Below are positions 22,778 to 36,014 of a stretch of DNA of 64,000 nt, one piece after another. How positions within the stretch are numbered: position 1 is the first letter of the stretch; every line of letters begins with the position of its first letter. Below the pieces are notes generated by a model, which was not told the DNA's origin, made no database searches, and saw only the letters and a program-made list of their open reading frames with translations. This stretch comes from Enoplolaimus lenunculus (Eukaryota > Nematoda > Enoplea > Enoplida > Thoracostomopsidae), in assembly GCA_030248215.1 (NCBI GenBank), contig JASANG010000064.1, positions 53,758 through 117,757 on the forward strand, read 5' to 3'. Both the position numbers and the translations under genes were made by a program.

Positions 22778-24059
22778 GCGAAGAGATATACGTGGTTAAA
22801 ATATAACGTTAATTTGTTAATTTCAGATGCGTATTTAAATCGTTTGGTACGCTTACTTTTTACAAATCCTGGCAATTTTTAAAATTGTGCAAAAAGGTAA
22901 ACTACAACACGCCCAACAGAAATGCGAAAAAGCAATACAAAATATCACTACCGAAATTGCCGGAACCTTGTTTCTGCCGTAGCCGGAGGCAGACCTATGG
23001 TTATACCATGGTTTATACTTCTAAATGTACGCTGGCCCAAAATTGTATAATTGTGTATTCGACGAGCTTTAATATTGCCGGGATTGCTTAAAAATAGCCT
23101 AAAACCAAAAATTTTGACGTTTTATATAGATATTTGCTAAAATAGCAACCTAATATTTTTAGCAACTGTAGTTAACCGAATGAGAGGGGGAGACTGATAC
23201 TTATTTTCCTCTCCAGAGGGCTCCCCCTTGTTATTTGGTTACATACTCTGCACCATGGTATGGCATTACTTATTTTTTTGATATCTTGTAACGGCGGCGT
23301 CCATCCCCTAACGTGTAGTGCGTGAGTTGCCTTACTCATATTTTCACCCCCAACCTATGTTTATGGTGTGTCCCGAATTCTATGCTAATTTCTTTGCCCA
23401 AACATAGATCTTTTATACTCTCTACTAAATAACTAGTGTCTGTAAAAGTTAAAAATTTAGAAATTAGGCGCTTATATTGTATCAAATTAACTTATGCGTA
23501 GTTTTATAGGTCATTTACCAAAAATTAACCATCTTGAAAGCTACATAGCTAGTGTGATGAAATTTTTTGTGAAAAATATTTCAAATGGATTAATGATAGT
23601 TTTAAAATTAATTTTGATCTTGATCTCATTAGAGTACTAAATGGACCCAGGCCCCCTAGTCAGAACCAGTTCGTGTGTTATATTTTACATAAGATACAAA
23701 AATTATAGAAACAAATTCCACATAAATCCGTCACTGCTAAAGGGTTCTACGCTTACTCTTAGGTAAAAACTCAGTGCGTAGATTTCTTGCGATGCGATCC
23801 ACAGGTCCCCATTTCAAACTTTTGGATACGACCATTTTCTGCATATTTTGACTGGCTTCTGCACAGCTTGAAAATTTCCGCCGGGGGGCGTTTCCTGGGG
23901 GGCAGCTGATTTTGCTGGGGGGCAGTTTTCCTGGAGGCCCCCAGATGATCTGGGGGGTCCTGGGGGGCAGGCTTAAAATTTTGCAAACTGCACCCCGTAT
24001 GATGTCCAATGAAGCACCCTAATTTGAACTGTTAAAATGGATGTAAGTATGTGAAACTG

Positions 24060-24710
24060 AGTGTGCTTCTTCGTTATGTGCACATGCAATATTGTACAGT
24101 ACATTGTATGTATGCTAGCCGGCACCATACGTGTCGACAAATATATTCGACTATGAAAGCAGTTGAAGAGGCGGGCTGCGTGGTGTAGTGATAAAGCGTT
24201 CAGTTAAGGATCCGCAAACCTGAAGTTCGATCCTCGCTCTGTAGGTCCGCTTTTTCCAACTTCTTAGTAAAAAGGTTTGATGTCCTGGTTCCTTTCTAGA
24301 CTGACATGGGGCTACGCTGTGAGGGCAATGGTAAATTGCCGCGCTTGAACACGGTCTCCAGTCGAAAATAGGGTGGACGTCAAGGGACGGCCTTGTTGAA
24401 AATGGCACATGTAAGCGTGTGAGACATGCGTGCCCGTTATGTGCACATGCAGTATAATGCAGTGCACTGTGTGTATGCTAGCCGGCAACATACGTGCCGA
24501 CAAATATAGTTGACTGTGAAAGCAGTTGAAGAGGTGGGCTGCATGGTGCAATGGTAGAGCGTTCGCTTAAGAATCTGCAAACTTTAAGTTCCATCACTCT
24601 GATGTCTAGGTCCGCTTTTCCAGCAGCTTAGTAAAAAGGTTTGAAGTTCCGGTTTCTACCTTGACTGACAAAGGAATCCGCGCGACCAAAAGAGAAAGAC
24701 AAGTTCCCAT
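24060..24710 (+). repeat. tRNA-derived repeat (family A), tandem array
   Basis: A tRNA-like head (GGGCTGCGTGGTGTAGTGAT, then GAAGTTCGATCCTC) at 24171-24243 recurs as GGGCTGCATGGTGCAATGG at 24533-24605, a period of 363 bases. The body between (GTTATGTGCACATGCA, TATGCTAGCCGGCA, AAAGCAGTTGAAGAGG) also repeats before each head. So this is a tandem of Pol III-type repeat units, not a lone SINE. Confidence 0.75.
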
Positions 24711-25546
24711 TTTTTTCTGCTCAACGTTCACAATAAACTGACGTTAGTTGTATTACTTGATTTCTGACTATAAATTCTTTGCTGTTTTGATGCTATGAAG
24801 GATAATAACCGCAAACTTTTTGATGTCGTGACAAAACACAGATAGTTGTATTTATAGATGACATTTAAGGAATCGTGCCAAAAAATTTAAGTTCCAATTA
24901 ACTCTAAAATATCATTTTGACAAACGCTAAAAAGCGTTTCCTATTAATAAAGTTGAAACATACTGGCGATTGACGATTCATTTTCGTTGGAAAAACGCAG
25001 AAACCGTAGTCTTGATACTGAAAGCGTTCTATTTTTTATCGGATTCGTTGGCGTGGGGTCGTGTTATATTCCTGTATCTGTGTTTGTCAGCGTGTTTTGT
25101 GTAAAAATCAAATTTTGCAGTAATTTTTGAATTTAATATAAGTTTTGAGCAGATGCAACACTTTATTATGCTAGAATGACACAGAAGTACGAAAAAACAT
25201 TCGAAACTTTTATAAGAAAAAATTTGTTTTTATGCTCGGTAACACACACTTTGCAATACAAACCGCAGCATATAAATAGGTTCATGTACGTACACGCAAA
25301 ATAAATAGGGCAGTCAAACTGGTATTGAATATTTTATTTGAAAGTGCTGTGTAAGGAAGGCTCTCATGTGCCCATATTGAATTTCATTCACGTAACCAGT
25401 CATTGCATATTGTGAAATACCGACAGTCTTTAAATGTTGTTGTCTTGTAGATTGACGGAGCACTGACCATGATATATTAGAACAGAATCACAGAAACATT
25501 TTTTACCCTTCCGGATATCATTAGAAACAACGAACAAGCTACTCTA

Positions 25547-28500
25547 ATGACAACGGTTAACTGTAGCAGCGATCCAACTAGTAATTTATGTGGGCCTGTC
25601 GCATATAATCCGGCCGCAACTGAGACAGTGCTTGCACCGCTTGCCATAGTCGCGCCAGGCCCTGTCGGCGTGGTGCCGGTTGAAGAGCGGCGGCTCGGGG
25701 TACCACCGATTATTGATATCGACGAGACAGAATGCGAATTAGACGGTGACGATAGTGAGGACTTAGTTGAAGTTCCGTACAGTGCCTTGGCGTCACCTGA
25801 ACGTCTTGCGGAATTTAGCCGATTTTTGGGCGAAGAATCGATAAGCATTGAACAACGGCGCCTTATGCGAATTTCACAAACGGCGGCAGAACGCATTAGC
25901 GCGAATGAGCTAGGTGTAAGCGTGGCGCCTGGATTAACGAGGTATTATGATGGTTGTAGTGACGAAGACGATGGTGATGACGACTACGGGCCTCAGATCG
26001 TTGTAGGGCGCCCGCGGTTTGATTCGAATGATGACTCTATGAAGGAAGGCAGGAAACGCAATGAAGATTATTCGGAGCAGAACAATTCCGTTACTTCCTG
26101 TTGCGAGTACGATTCGTGTGCCGAACGGGTATCGAAAATGGTAGTGAATGATGACGACACAGAGTTAAAAGATATAGGTGCTGTGTCCTCGTGTGATCGC
26201 AATGACGCCGTTGACGGAGAACACTGTGGTGCTATAATCTCAGATCACACAACATATCAATCGCAAAGCCCAGGAAGGTCTCGACTGGCGCAAGTGCGAA
26301 ACTGTGGTAGGTTTAGAAATATAAATCAATGTGTTTTGGTCCATATTTGTTTGACAAAATTTTGAAAACTTGAGCGTATTTTGTGAGGAAATTAGTAATT
26401 TAAAGAGGTGAAACCATGTCTCGTATCTGAATTTGCGGTTGCAATAATTCCGATCTGCTTAAGCAGCAGGTTTGACGCTGTTGGAAGTTTGGTTTTTTTC
26501 AGTTTTGATCGGAGTGAAATCAATGAATCAAGATAAAATTCCTCCAGAGGTTGGATGGCAATTATGTTTGTTTTTACCAGTATATAATTCATATTTGTCA
26601 CTGTATTAAGAAAAATATGTCGTTTCTTATTTTATAACAATAAGTTATGTTTATATTTTAATTTATCTGCTATATATAAGTGAGTGGTGCTCATGGTGCA
26701 ACCGGAACTCCGGTTCCGGTATTTTTTGCCTTCCGGTTCCAGTAAATTTTTAACATAATTAATAATTACGGTAGTATTAAATTTTGGTCGTTTTAAAGTT
26801 GTTACTGGTTCAATTAGTGACGATAAAATAAAATAGGTTTAATTACAATCACTAAAAATAAACCAACGAAAATAGATTCTGCTTCAGTGGATAAGGGAAA
26901 TCTAAAATACAACAGATTAACTCAATACCTATCTCCAACTAATGTCATTTTACACCAATAATACAGCAAAAATGAAAATTAAAATGAAGTTTTTGATGGC
27001 ATGCAGTTTTCGCTTTTCTGCTCAAGATCCGGTTATGGTTCCGAATTTGTTCAAATTCCTGTTACTTTTTGACGCACATATTTTTTCATTTCGAATAAAA
27101 CTTATATGCAGCGAAGTAGTGTGATTTTGGTTATATATAAAGCATAATATAGAGCTATGTTAGATTAAAACTATTATCTGCAACTATTTAACATTTGGGG
27201 ATGGAGTAAAATTTCAATGACAAAAACGAAAAGGGCATAATGGTCGATTTACTGGGAAGTGAAAATACCATATCGTATTTTTACTGTGGAGTAAAAATTA
27301 CACGGGAGTAGTAAAATACCATACTATGCCGGAGACAGATATCCGGTTGCACGTTAACTGTTTATGCTCTAATTATTACGTAAGTTTTTCAACTATAACT
27401 TCCGCAGATGCCGCTGACATTATAGATGACTCTTTTGACTGCAAGAAACAACCGTCATCGCTACTGAGCGATCAGTACTGCAATCGACCTCATGATGCTC
27501 ATTGTGTGACTAGTAATGCTACCGGAAACGGGTCAGTTCTGTTAAACAATCTGCCTGCTGCCGATGACGATACTCCGTTCTTTTTTCCACGTCTCGACTC
27601 GCGAGAAGTGATTTACGCGACTAAGCCGAAACGGCCGAAAATCATTGGCGATCGTTATTTGATTGGTCAGGTGCTCGGCGAAGGTTCGTACGGTAAAGTC
27701 AAGGATGCGCTCGATATCGAAAGCCTTGCAAGGCGAGCGGTCAAAATTCTCCATCGGCGTAAGCTGCGACGTATACCAGGTGGTGAACAGAATGTTATGC
27801 GGTAAGTATATGCATTGGGGATCAGTGTAGTTTTGGCGCAAAGTTTATGTTATATTGCTGACATTCAGGGATCGACAGAATAATATTTTTACTGCATACC
27901 GGAACCGGAGTGGGATACTAAATTTTGTGCCGTAACCGGAACCGGATGTTAACCGACCATAGGATCTAAATTGGTGCGTTCTTCGAAGTATTTAGGTTCT
28001 GTAAAAATAAGCTTTTACGGAATTTTAAGATTAATTGTTGACTTGGATTTTTTATTACATGTCAGGGTCCACTGTTTACTTGTCCGGAAATGCAGTCGCT
28101 GTGAAATATCTATTATTTCGACATGTAAAAAGTAGTTTTATGATGTTTGGGACCAGAACAGCAAATATCCGGTATCTGGTAGGTTTATACCGGATACCGG
28201 AACCGCGTACGGGTGTTAGTTTTTGCCGATGTTAAACCAGAATCAGATATCCGGTCGATCCCTACTGACATGTCCTGTAGTAACATTACCTATATTACAT
28301 ATTTCAAGATTCTAGTGTAACTTTGGTTACGGAATGCCCGTGGTGAATCATGGCAGTGGAAATATTTATGTCTGACCGTATGCTTAAGGGTGGCGCTAGA
28401 CCGCAAAACACATGTATTTACGCATGGCACAGCATATCCATTCGTAAACAAAAAGTTTTTGACTTTCGGCGCCGCACGACAAATATAGTGCCACTTTTAG

Positions 28501-31500
28501 TCTTAAATTAAACGATAGTGAATCTGGAACCGCTGATTATATTTATACGTAATAAAACGTTGACGCTTTGTTTTAAAGCCTATTATCTTGATTTAGAACC
28601 TTAAGTTTGCATTGCAAATTTTCACAGTTTTGATCACTTCACTATCTCATGGATTTCTTTATGCAGGTAGTCTGGTGATGATACGGGGAATTTTGCATTA
28701 ACGCGCCATATATTTAGTTTGAACGAAATACGGTATTAGGAATCGCAACTCACATTCACTTAACTGTTCGCATAATGTACGTACACAACATAAAAATGTT
28801 GTCACTGTTATGTAGAGGTGTACTAACGTTAATTTTCAGGGAAATAACCCTGCTCAAACGTCTAAATCACAGAAATGTTATCAAATTGTTCGATGTTATG
28901 TACATAGAAGAAAAACAAAAAATGTAAGTTGTTATTAATTTTCATAAAGTGTGTTGTTGACACAGAACAGTTGCGGTTGCAGCGTTTTTGTGTCTTAATC
29001 GCACCTGGGATATTCAAATTTCGCTACATTTGAAACAAAAACCAAACCAGAAGTTAAGTCCAAAAAATTAACGAAGTTTGCAGAAATTTTTTCGTACATT
29101 AAAGGTTTTAATTAGTGCTCTAGACAGGATGCTGTGTTTTTCTGCCATAGCTAGTTAACCTAGTATATTATGGAATGTTGCGAATTTTTTCTCATTTCAG
29201 GTATTTATTTTTGGAATGTTGTGTATGCAGTTTGCAAGAAATGCTCGATAAAGCGCCTGAGAAAAGGTTTCCAGCATGGCAAGCTCATTTGTAAGTGTAC
29301 CTAAAGTGTTCAGGTATTTCTTTCTAATTTTACCTCAGTTTTAACAGAGATGGTAGTTTTGTTGTTGTTGTCGTCGTCGTCGTACAGTTAGTTCCTGTAG
29401 AACCCTACATATTATGTACGAATTTGGGGCCCCACTTTATAGTACGTCGAGGCCATGAGTGTGAAGTCAATATTTTTTATTATTAATTGGCGTATAGTGT
29501 TCGTTTTCAAAATAATTAACCATATAATATATAAAATTTAGTGTAAAAACGTAGGTACATCAAAATTTTGGTTCTCTGATTAAATCATTGTAAAGCATCA
29601 GCGTACATGTAGAGGCTTAGGTTCACGTAGTGATTTCTGCAGCAATAGCAGTGAATTTTTCCTATACTGAATGTCCACTCTAACCCTGCTATATATTCAG
29701 CCGGAGTGCTATGTTTTGCATACATTTTAATAACCTCATTATAGTGTCAGATGTTGAAAAACCTACTGGTATTTCTATTCAATTTATTGGTCTTTGCCCA
29801 TCGTTTTCAGCTGTTTATCTCTTTAGTATGGCATGTTTGTTTGTTTGTTTTCAGCTATTTTGTTCAGTTGATGGACGGCATAGAATATTTGCACGCTCAA
29901 AATATTGTACACAAAGATATCAAGCCTGGCAATTTATTGCTCACAGTTGCCGAAATACTAAAAATTACTGATCTGGGAGTGGCTGAAGTAAGTCAATGTT
30001 GTTAATGAGCATAGCACAGAGTGGCCCGCTTACAACAGCCACTGCCCGTCTGTTTGTGTGGCGCGAACGTTGTTAACAACGAAACGGCTGTTGGTAAACT
30101 GTTTTGTTTGTGTTGTTGTTTTAAAATTTAACGCCGTCAGATAGCCACAATACATCTTTGTTTACATAGTTAATCAAGTCCAAATGTAGATTTTCTGTTA
30201 TAAAGAACTAACAACTTATCAGGATTTGTACTTATCATAATACGTAGTTCTTTTTGTAGAATTGAAATTAAATTATTTTTTAAATTTCTCATTGTAGGAA
30301 CTTAGTCGGTTTGCACCTGATGATACCTGCCACGGAAGCCAAGGTACTCCGTCATTTCAATCGCCAGAAATCGCGAGTGGTGCAATAGATTTCCGTGGTT
30401 TTCCGGTAGACGTTTGGGCTGCCGGTGTTAGTTTGTACGTTTTGCGATATTATAAAAGTTTAATTGATCCGAGCTGTGACTAAATCTAAGGTTTGTAGCC
30501 AAAAGCTAGATTCCGAAAAAAACAAATGTTATGTTGAAAATGCTATACGTTGAATACAAAATTGCAAGCGCTGAATACAAAATTGCAACGTCTTTAATTT
30601 AACTAATAACCTGTGATTTGGAAATTTATGCTTTTGTAGTTCTCCCTTTGATAGCACTAATGCTCGCCCTGTTTAATTTAGGTAAACACAGTTATATTGT
30701 TTTCAGGTATAATATGCTAAGCGGTGCATATCCGTTTGAAGGCGATAGTATTTATAAGCTTTACGAAAGTATCAGCAGCGGAATTTTCAAAATGCCCGTT
30801 GTACCAGGTGTAAACGCCACGTGTCAGAGTTTGCTTTCTGGTATGTTTATCATGTATTCGCAGGGATTTTGCGTTAATAACCATGCTTCTAAACATGCAC
30901 ATGAATACTGTCAAGAATATTTACGGTAGTAATGTTCAATGATCACTGTTTCTGGAGTATTGTAATGTCTGAAGTTTCCTTTACATTTTTTAAATATTTT
31001 GGTGAAGTAACAGGTTGATCATTTAAGGTATGCTTGCCAAAGACCCGTCTGACCGGCTGACCGTGTACAAAGTGAAGCGGCATGAGTAAGTAGTTACATT
31101 TATTTTTCAAAACATACCTAATGTTTCTAATAAATTATCTCAACAAGGACATGTTAACGGTTAAAATATGTGTTAATGTTGCTTAATGGCGTTCAAATTT
31201 TTCGTTGTTGCGCGCCGTGACTTTAAGCACAAATTTGTCTCCTGAGTCACGTGGTCACAGTACATCGTATCCTTGATAATTTTCTTAACACCGTTGCTGT
31301 GACAAATTATAGTCAATGACTGAAGTGCAATATGACAGAACAATTGATGTGTCGAGACGAAAATTTTTGCCGATTCCAACTTTGGTACACCTTGCTTAAA
31401 AATCAGATGGGATACTACACTACATCATTATGCAAAAACTTAAACTCTAACCACCATAAACTATTATAATTTTATGAGAAAGGTTCATTTCAATTGATTT

Positions 31501-34000
31501 TTTCAAGCACAAACACAAGAGAGATAACAATTTCCCTGATCAGACACATTAATTTTGCGACAACAAGTGAAATTCATAGTATTCCAACTGACGGTTATGT
31601 GCAAAAAGTATCGACAAAGAATCGGCAATTTTTTGCAGTGCCGATGTCGATACTCGCGAAAAGTACCGATTATTGCCGATGCTGATTATTAGCCACACCC
31701 CTAGAAGCAACTTTAATTCATACGATTTTACACTACCAAGCTGATGATTTCCTAGGATATAACCGCTTTGGCATTACAAATCGAGAACATGTATCGCAAA
31801 AATCACCGATAAACTTAAGTATAAGGTATGCTAAAGCGACGAAGATTCCTAATTAAGAGCGGTCTTTATTTAGACAATAGGCGCAATTTTGTTTTCAGAT
31901 GGTCACTTAAACGGCATCCACGAACGCTGGATCGAGTGCCAATGCCTTTGACTCGCTATGGAGATTGGCTTGGAGCTATGATCGTTGACCCTCGATTCTG
32001 GACGGGGGCAGGCGAGCTAGTCGGTTGCCAGCAACAGTTCCATGGCGACATCGAACCCGAATTTTTGGTCTCCGAGCACGAGCTTAACCGTGAGTACCTG
32101 CGTGTAACATTTTTGATTCTGTTTCATTTTTTGGTAACTTGCAGGGATATAGTATTGCAGATAGAGATTTGCTATTAGTACTGGCGATTTTTGATAATCA
32201 CACAGTGCGAGAAAATTTAAGCTTGATAACTTGTACAGTATAAGCTTGGTAACTTGTATAGTATGATGATAAGATCTTGGCAGCTCATGTATCAATTGTA
32301 TAGGTTGTTTTAGTGTGCGACTTTTTGCGAAATAAAATTATTGGCGTCGTTATTATCTTAGGCCTAGAATTGGAATACAATTACCGATTAAACTCGGTTT
32401 CGATTCTCGTTTACACCATAATTGCTTTTCAATATATTGGCCTTTCCTACCTTTCTTTTTTTCTGGGCCTTCCCCAGGGATAAACCTGGTGCATTTTTAT
32501 CCGTTGTGTATCCATGTACAAACTTTCACTATACAGTTTTTACACAACATTTTCGACTGATAATTTCTTCCAGCAGTGTTGTATTCGCTTTATATTCTAT
32601 GTTTTCATCTCGTTATAAGAGGTTATATGATGCTTCCAGTCTATAAAAGTAAATCATTGCATTAACCTGGTGGTAGGCCAATATTGGGGAGTGTGCTTGG
32701 ATGCGTGGGGGCCACCTCTAGCTGGAAGAGCCCAGATATTGAAAGATATTATGTACTTTAGAGTTACGTGCCATGGCCTCGGCGAGCGAGACACACCATG
32801 GCAAACAAGGACCAAGCGATGGTGATGCATTGGTCAGCTGGAGTGGCCACAATTACCCAAGTATCATACGCGGAAGTGTTACACCATTAAGCCCATCATC
32901 TTTAGGCAAAATGATCGAAGCGACCAAGTCAAAGGGTGTCACAGGAGTTCCATCGACGGCTTCGTTTGATCGGCGTTCAGACATGCCAGGTTAGAGGTTT
33001 TGTTTTATATCTTAGTTGTCGCTACAAAGCTATTTGAATTAACGTCTGTTTAAGTAGATTTCGAAAATAAGTTACCTGGTGTACACAAGCTTACGTGCTT
33101 ATGTTTGCATCATGTTTGCACTATCACGTCATTTTTATAGCTAACGTCTGACAACGATTATGGTAGCGTGTACGAAAATCATTTACTTGGTGTACTTATT
33201 TTTCGTGCTGATATATACATTATTTGTGGTCAATTACCGAACCATTGTTTGACTATAAGATTATCATGGTAGTTGCGTCCGCCGAAATCGTGATGCATGC
33301 CACATTTGCCATATCTATGCATCTTTTTGCGCAGTTGAAAACTTCATATCTGTGTAATGTTTGATTTTCAGGTTATGATCTTGGCGGTCCCTCTTCGTCA
33401 ACGAGCGGCGGCGGTGGAACTTACGGAATGTATTCTAGTTTGCATCGAAGTAGCGCCGCACCGGCAGGCAAGCTACAGTATAGTCGTCACGTTAACGATT
33501 TAGATGGTCACGTAATTGGTAGGCATCCGAGCGGCAACTCATTTCCGCGATTTCAAAATCAATGCTGTTGTCAAGGACAACGGTCAGGCCCCACTCAACT
33601 ATCACAATCAATCGCTGATCATAATCAAATGTACAAATCTGACCTCGGTGATAAGGGTGGAGGCATCGGCACAACACTAGCAGCAACGCCCCCGGCAGCC
33701 CATTGTTTACTTGCATCGATCAGACGCAAATGGAAATCAGATAGCCACACGTCATTCCGTCGCGTGAACGGTGCAAATAAACGATGTGCAACAGGAGATG
33801 CCAGGGGAGGTATGCCGCCGACTGCTGTTAGTGCGAATGTGAGTCCAAATACAGCCACAGCGCGACGGGGATTTCATCCGCATGGCCCTAGCGTAATGAG
33901 CAAAGATCGCTTACCGTCCAGCCGCGGCACATCTGCCCATCGTAATTTGGTTACCGGCTCGGTTTCAGGATTAAAAAGTTCATTGTGTAAGCTTCAATGA
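25547..34000 (+). CDS. STK11: Serine/threonine kinase STK11 (LKB1), extended form
   Basis: Eleven exons join in phase to 945 residues: 25547-26306, 27408-27801, 28840-28923, 29201-29290, 29855-29987, 30298-30434, 30707-30840, 31028-31085, 31899-32089, 32762-32989, 33372-34000. The kinase domain spans about 335-600: glycine loop GEGSYGKV at 344-351, AVK Lys366, catalytic HKD Asp464, DLG Asp482. LKB1-specific strings include [43 protein letters not shown] and [16 protein letters not shown]1 acts with STRAD and MO25 and phosphorylates AMPK-family kinases. The C-terminus CKLQ is a CAAX-type prenylation signal, like human CKQQ. The ~335-residue acidic N-terminus and ~345-residue Ser/Gly-rich C-terminus are far longer than in human (433 in total). 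The start is the first ATG after an in-frame stop. Exon 10's acceptor (TACTTTAG) is the least certain junction. Confidence 0.96.
26692..27355. mobile_element. CAGGGTGCAACCGGA-family element in STK11 intron 1
   Basis: The left end is CATGGTGCAACCGGAACTCC and the right end GATATCCGGTTGCACG, an inverted pair. It fills most of intron 1, ending 52 bases before exon 2. An open frame starting inside it runs into exon 2 but is not needed for the gene model. Confidence 0.75.
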
Positions 34001-34125
34001 AAGGTTAACGAAGTTAGAGACATGCGTCACTTAAGCAGAAGCAGTGCCGTGTCAGATTTCTGAAGGTTATAATTGAAGTGCTGGGCGCATTTTTAGTGTA
34101 GCAGTACCATGAGAGTACGTGTTTA

Positions 34126-34131
34126 AATAAA
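34126..34131 (+). terminator. Likely STK11 poly(A) signal
   Basis: AATAAA lies 126 bases after the STK11 stop codon. It is the first such hexamer on the plus strand after the gene. Confidence 0.6.
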
Positions 34132-35446
34132 TAATACTTTGTTTTCACTAAGGATTGTTTTAAGTAGACAGGTTTCATTGATTTCCAGTGGAGTATGGTT
34201 AGCTTGTATTCTTGGAATTGGCGCACATCAGCGAACTTGAGTGCTACAGCTGTTTAACCATCATTTTTTGGTTTTGGTTTCTCACAAATGCATTTAGTTA
34301 CTCGCGTGCTGGTGTGTTACGGAGAAGAGTCGTGAGGTTTAATATCGAATAAATTTGTGGTCTGATAACTACCACGTACTGAGTATAACCGTGAAGAATG
34401 ATTGCGGACTTTTCCGGATTTACGCCAGTGGTTTGTTTATTAACGAGATTTGGGTGTTCTGGCCAAATTTCGCGTGGAAGTTGTATTGAATTGTTATACA
34501 TTTCTGTATCAATCATATTGATTTGTCAAGTTTGGCGCAAGATTTAAAGTTATAATTTTATGAATACTTTATAATGCGATTAAGAGTGTTTCCAGCGTAG
34601 AGTAATTATCATGCCTCGTAGGTTGGGAAATTGTTTCACAAAAGGCAATCGCGTGTTACGTTGGCGCTTTACTTGTGCGCCGCCGTCAGCCACAGTATCA
34701 TTGTGCGGTATTGTGCGCAAGCACTACGATGGACGGCGCCGGACGACTGCAAAATTTATAAGTAGTATACCGCCACCATTTTCTTCATTTAGTGTGTCTA
34801 ATTCCCGTGTTTTTATACATTGTATACCTGTTTGCGGAACCAGAAAAATTGGTTGAAAACTAGCCAGCGGTATGTTTCTTCGGATTCATTTTATTTACAC
34901 AGTGTTCAATTCACACATCGGTATGCTGGTATTTAGATGACGTGTTGTAAATTCGTTGCTTAATTAGAGCTGGTGCTGCTAGAAATGCATACTGTCGATA
35001 CCGTAAGTTTGGATTCAAACATTTTTAATGTCAGTTAAAAGTTTTGCCAATTCCGTCAAATCTTGTCAAAGTATAGCGTATTGATTATAGAAAAATTAGA
35101 AGTATATCAGCAAATTTAAACATTTGAATTTTTAGATATGTTTTATTGTAGACACTTTTTAAACTGGAATCAAACGTTGTCACAGTGACTGGTTTGACTT
35201 TATCATTGTCTAATTTGATTACTAGAATATGTACCTATCGGCCAGTTTTTGGAGTAACTACTGTTCAACAAAATAGTACTTCGCAGTAAGATGTTCGGAA
35301 AAAATCATTCGTTTTCAGGCATAATCTAACAAATACTTTAATACTGCTTGCCAATTTTTTAGATTTAACAAGGGATGACAGTGTTTTGGACCTCTATAGT
35401 CTGCGAGCACTTTTAAGTATCTTCCTCTAAATGCCTATCTATCAAT

Positions 35447-35619
35447 CAGGGTGTAACCGGATATTAATTTACCGGATCCGGATAGTGCTTTTTTAACCTA
35501 ACAGGACTTGTTACCAGGGACAGGGAGGAGGCAAAATATGGTGGTAGATAAGTAAATATTGTACCTTAAAGTTGTGTTCTTACGCTCTACTTACTTATCT
35601 CTTATCCGGTCGCTCCCTA
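35447..35619. mobile_element. Short CAGGGTGTAACCGG-family element
   Basis: The left end CAGGGTGTAACCGGATATT and right end CTTATCCGGTCGCTCCCTA are inverted. At 173 bp it is the shortest complete-looking copy of the family here. Confidence 0.7.
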
Positions 35620-35684
35620 TTATCAGCAAAGTGAAGCAAACCCAGAACATTCAGTGTAGTGCCAAGTTATATTTGTATAATAAT

Positions 35685-36014
35685 GGCTGGATTTCTGGAA
35701 TCTTACTTAAGTTTACACTTAAGTAATTACTTAAGTCATCGACTTAAGTAATTACTTAACTTTTTGAGCAAACATAAACAAACGCATATGTGAGCTATTG
35801 TCATAACAAGGAAGTAATAGTTTTGGTTTATACTCAGACTCCATGAGTCTACAGTTTCAATTAGACCAAGGTTAGTATGCCCGAATGGTTAATTTGTAAT
35901 ATATCAAATTTAGTTAGCGACTTAGGTATTTACTTAACAATTATTGTTAAGTAATTACTTAGCACGTACTTAGCTACTAACTTGTACTTAAAGTAGGGTT
36001 TGGGAAATCCAGCC
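35685..36014. mobile_element. CTTAAGTAATTACTT-family element
   Basis: The ends GGCTGGATTTCTGGAATC and TTTGGGAAATCCAGCC are inverted, with AAT on both sides. The subterminal parts are packed with self-complementary ACTTAAGTAATTACTTAAGT motifs. A related AACTTAAG-rich stretch lies near 11890-12080 in globin intron 2. Confidence 0.8.

Larger units (their letters stand above)
19871..25546. other. Gene-poor stretch before STK11
   Basis: No exon could be supported between POLR2I and STK11. The stretch holds CCGGAGCCGGAGG-type elements (20687-20983, 21640-21843, 22516-22777, 22935-23000), a family B fragment (about 21325-21475), a CTGTAGTG-family fragment (about 23168-23255) and a tandem tRNA-derived array (24060-24710). 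The last ~800 bases before STK11 show nothing distinctive and probably hold its promoter. Confidence 0.55.

Noticed and set aside
25477-25896. Minus-strand frame over STK11 exon 1
   Set aside because: Shadow of the real exon; the plus strand joins in phase to the kinase domain.
34611-34856. Arg-rich frame downstream of STK11
   Set aside because: It lies beyond the likely poly(A) signal, has no recognisable content and no splice sites.
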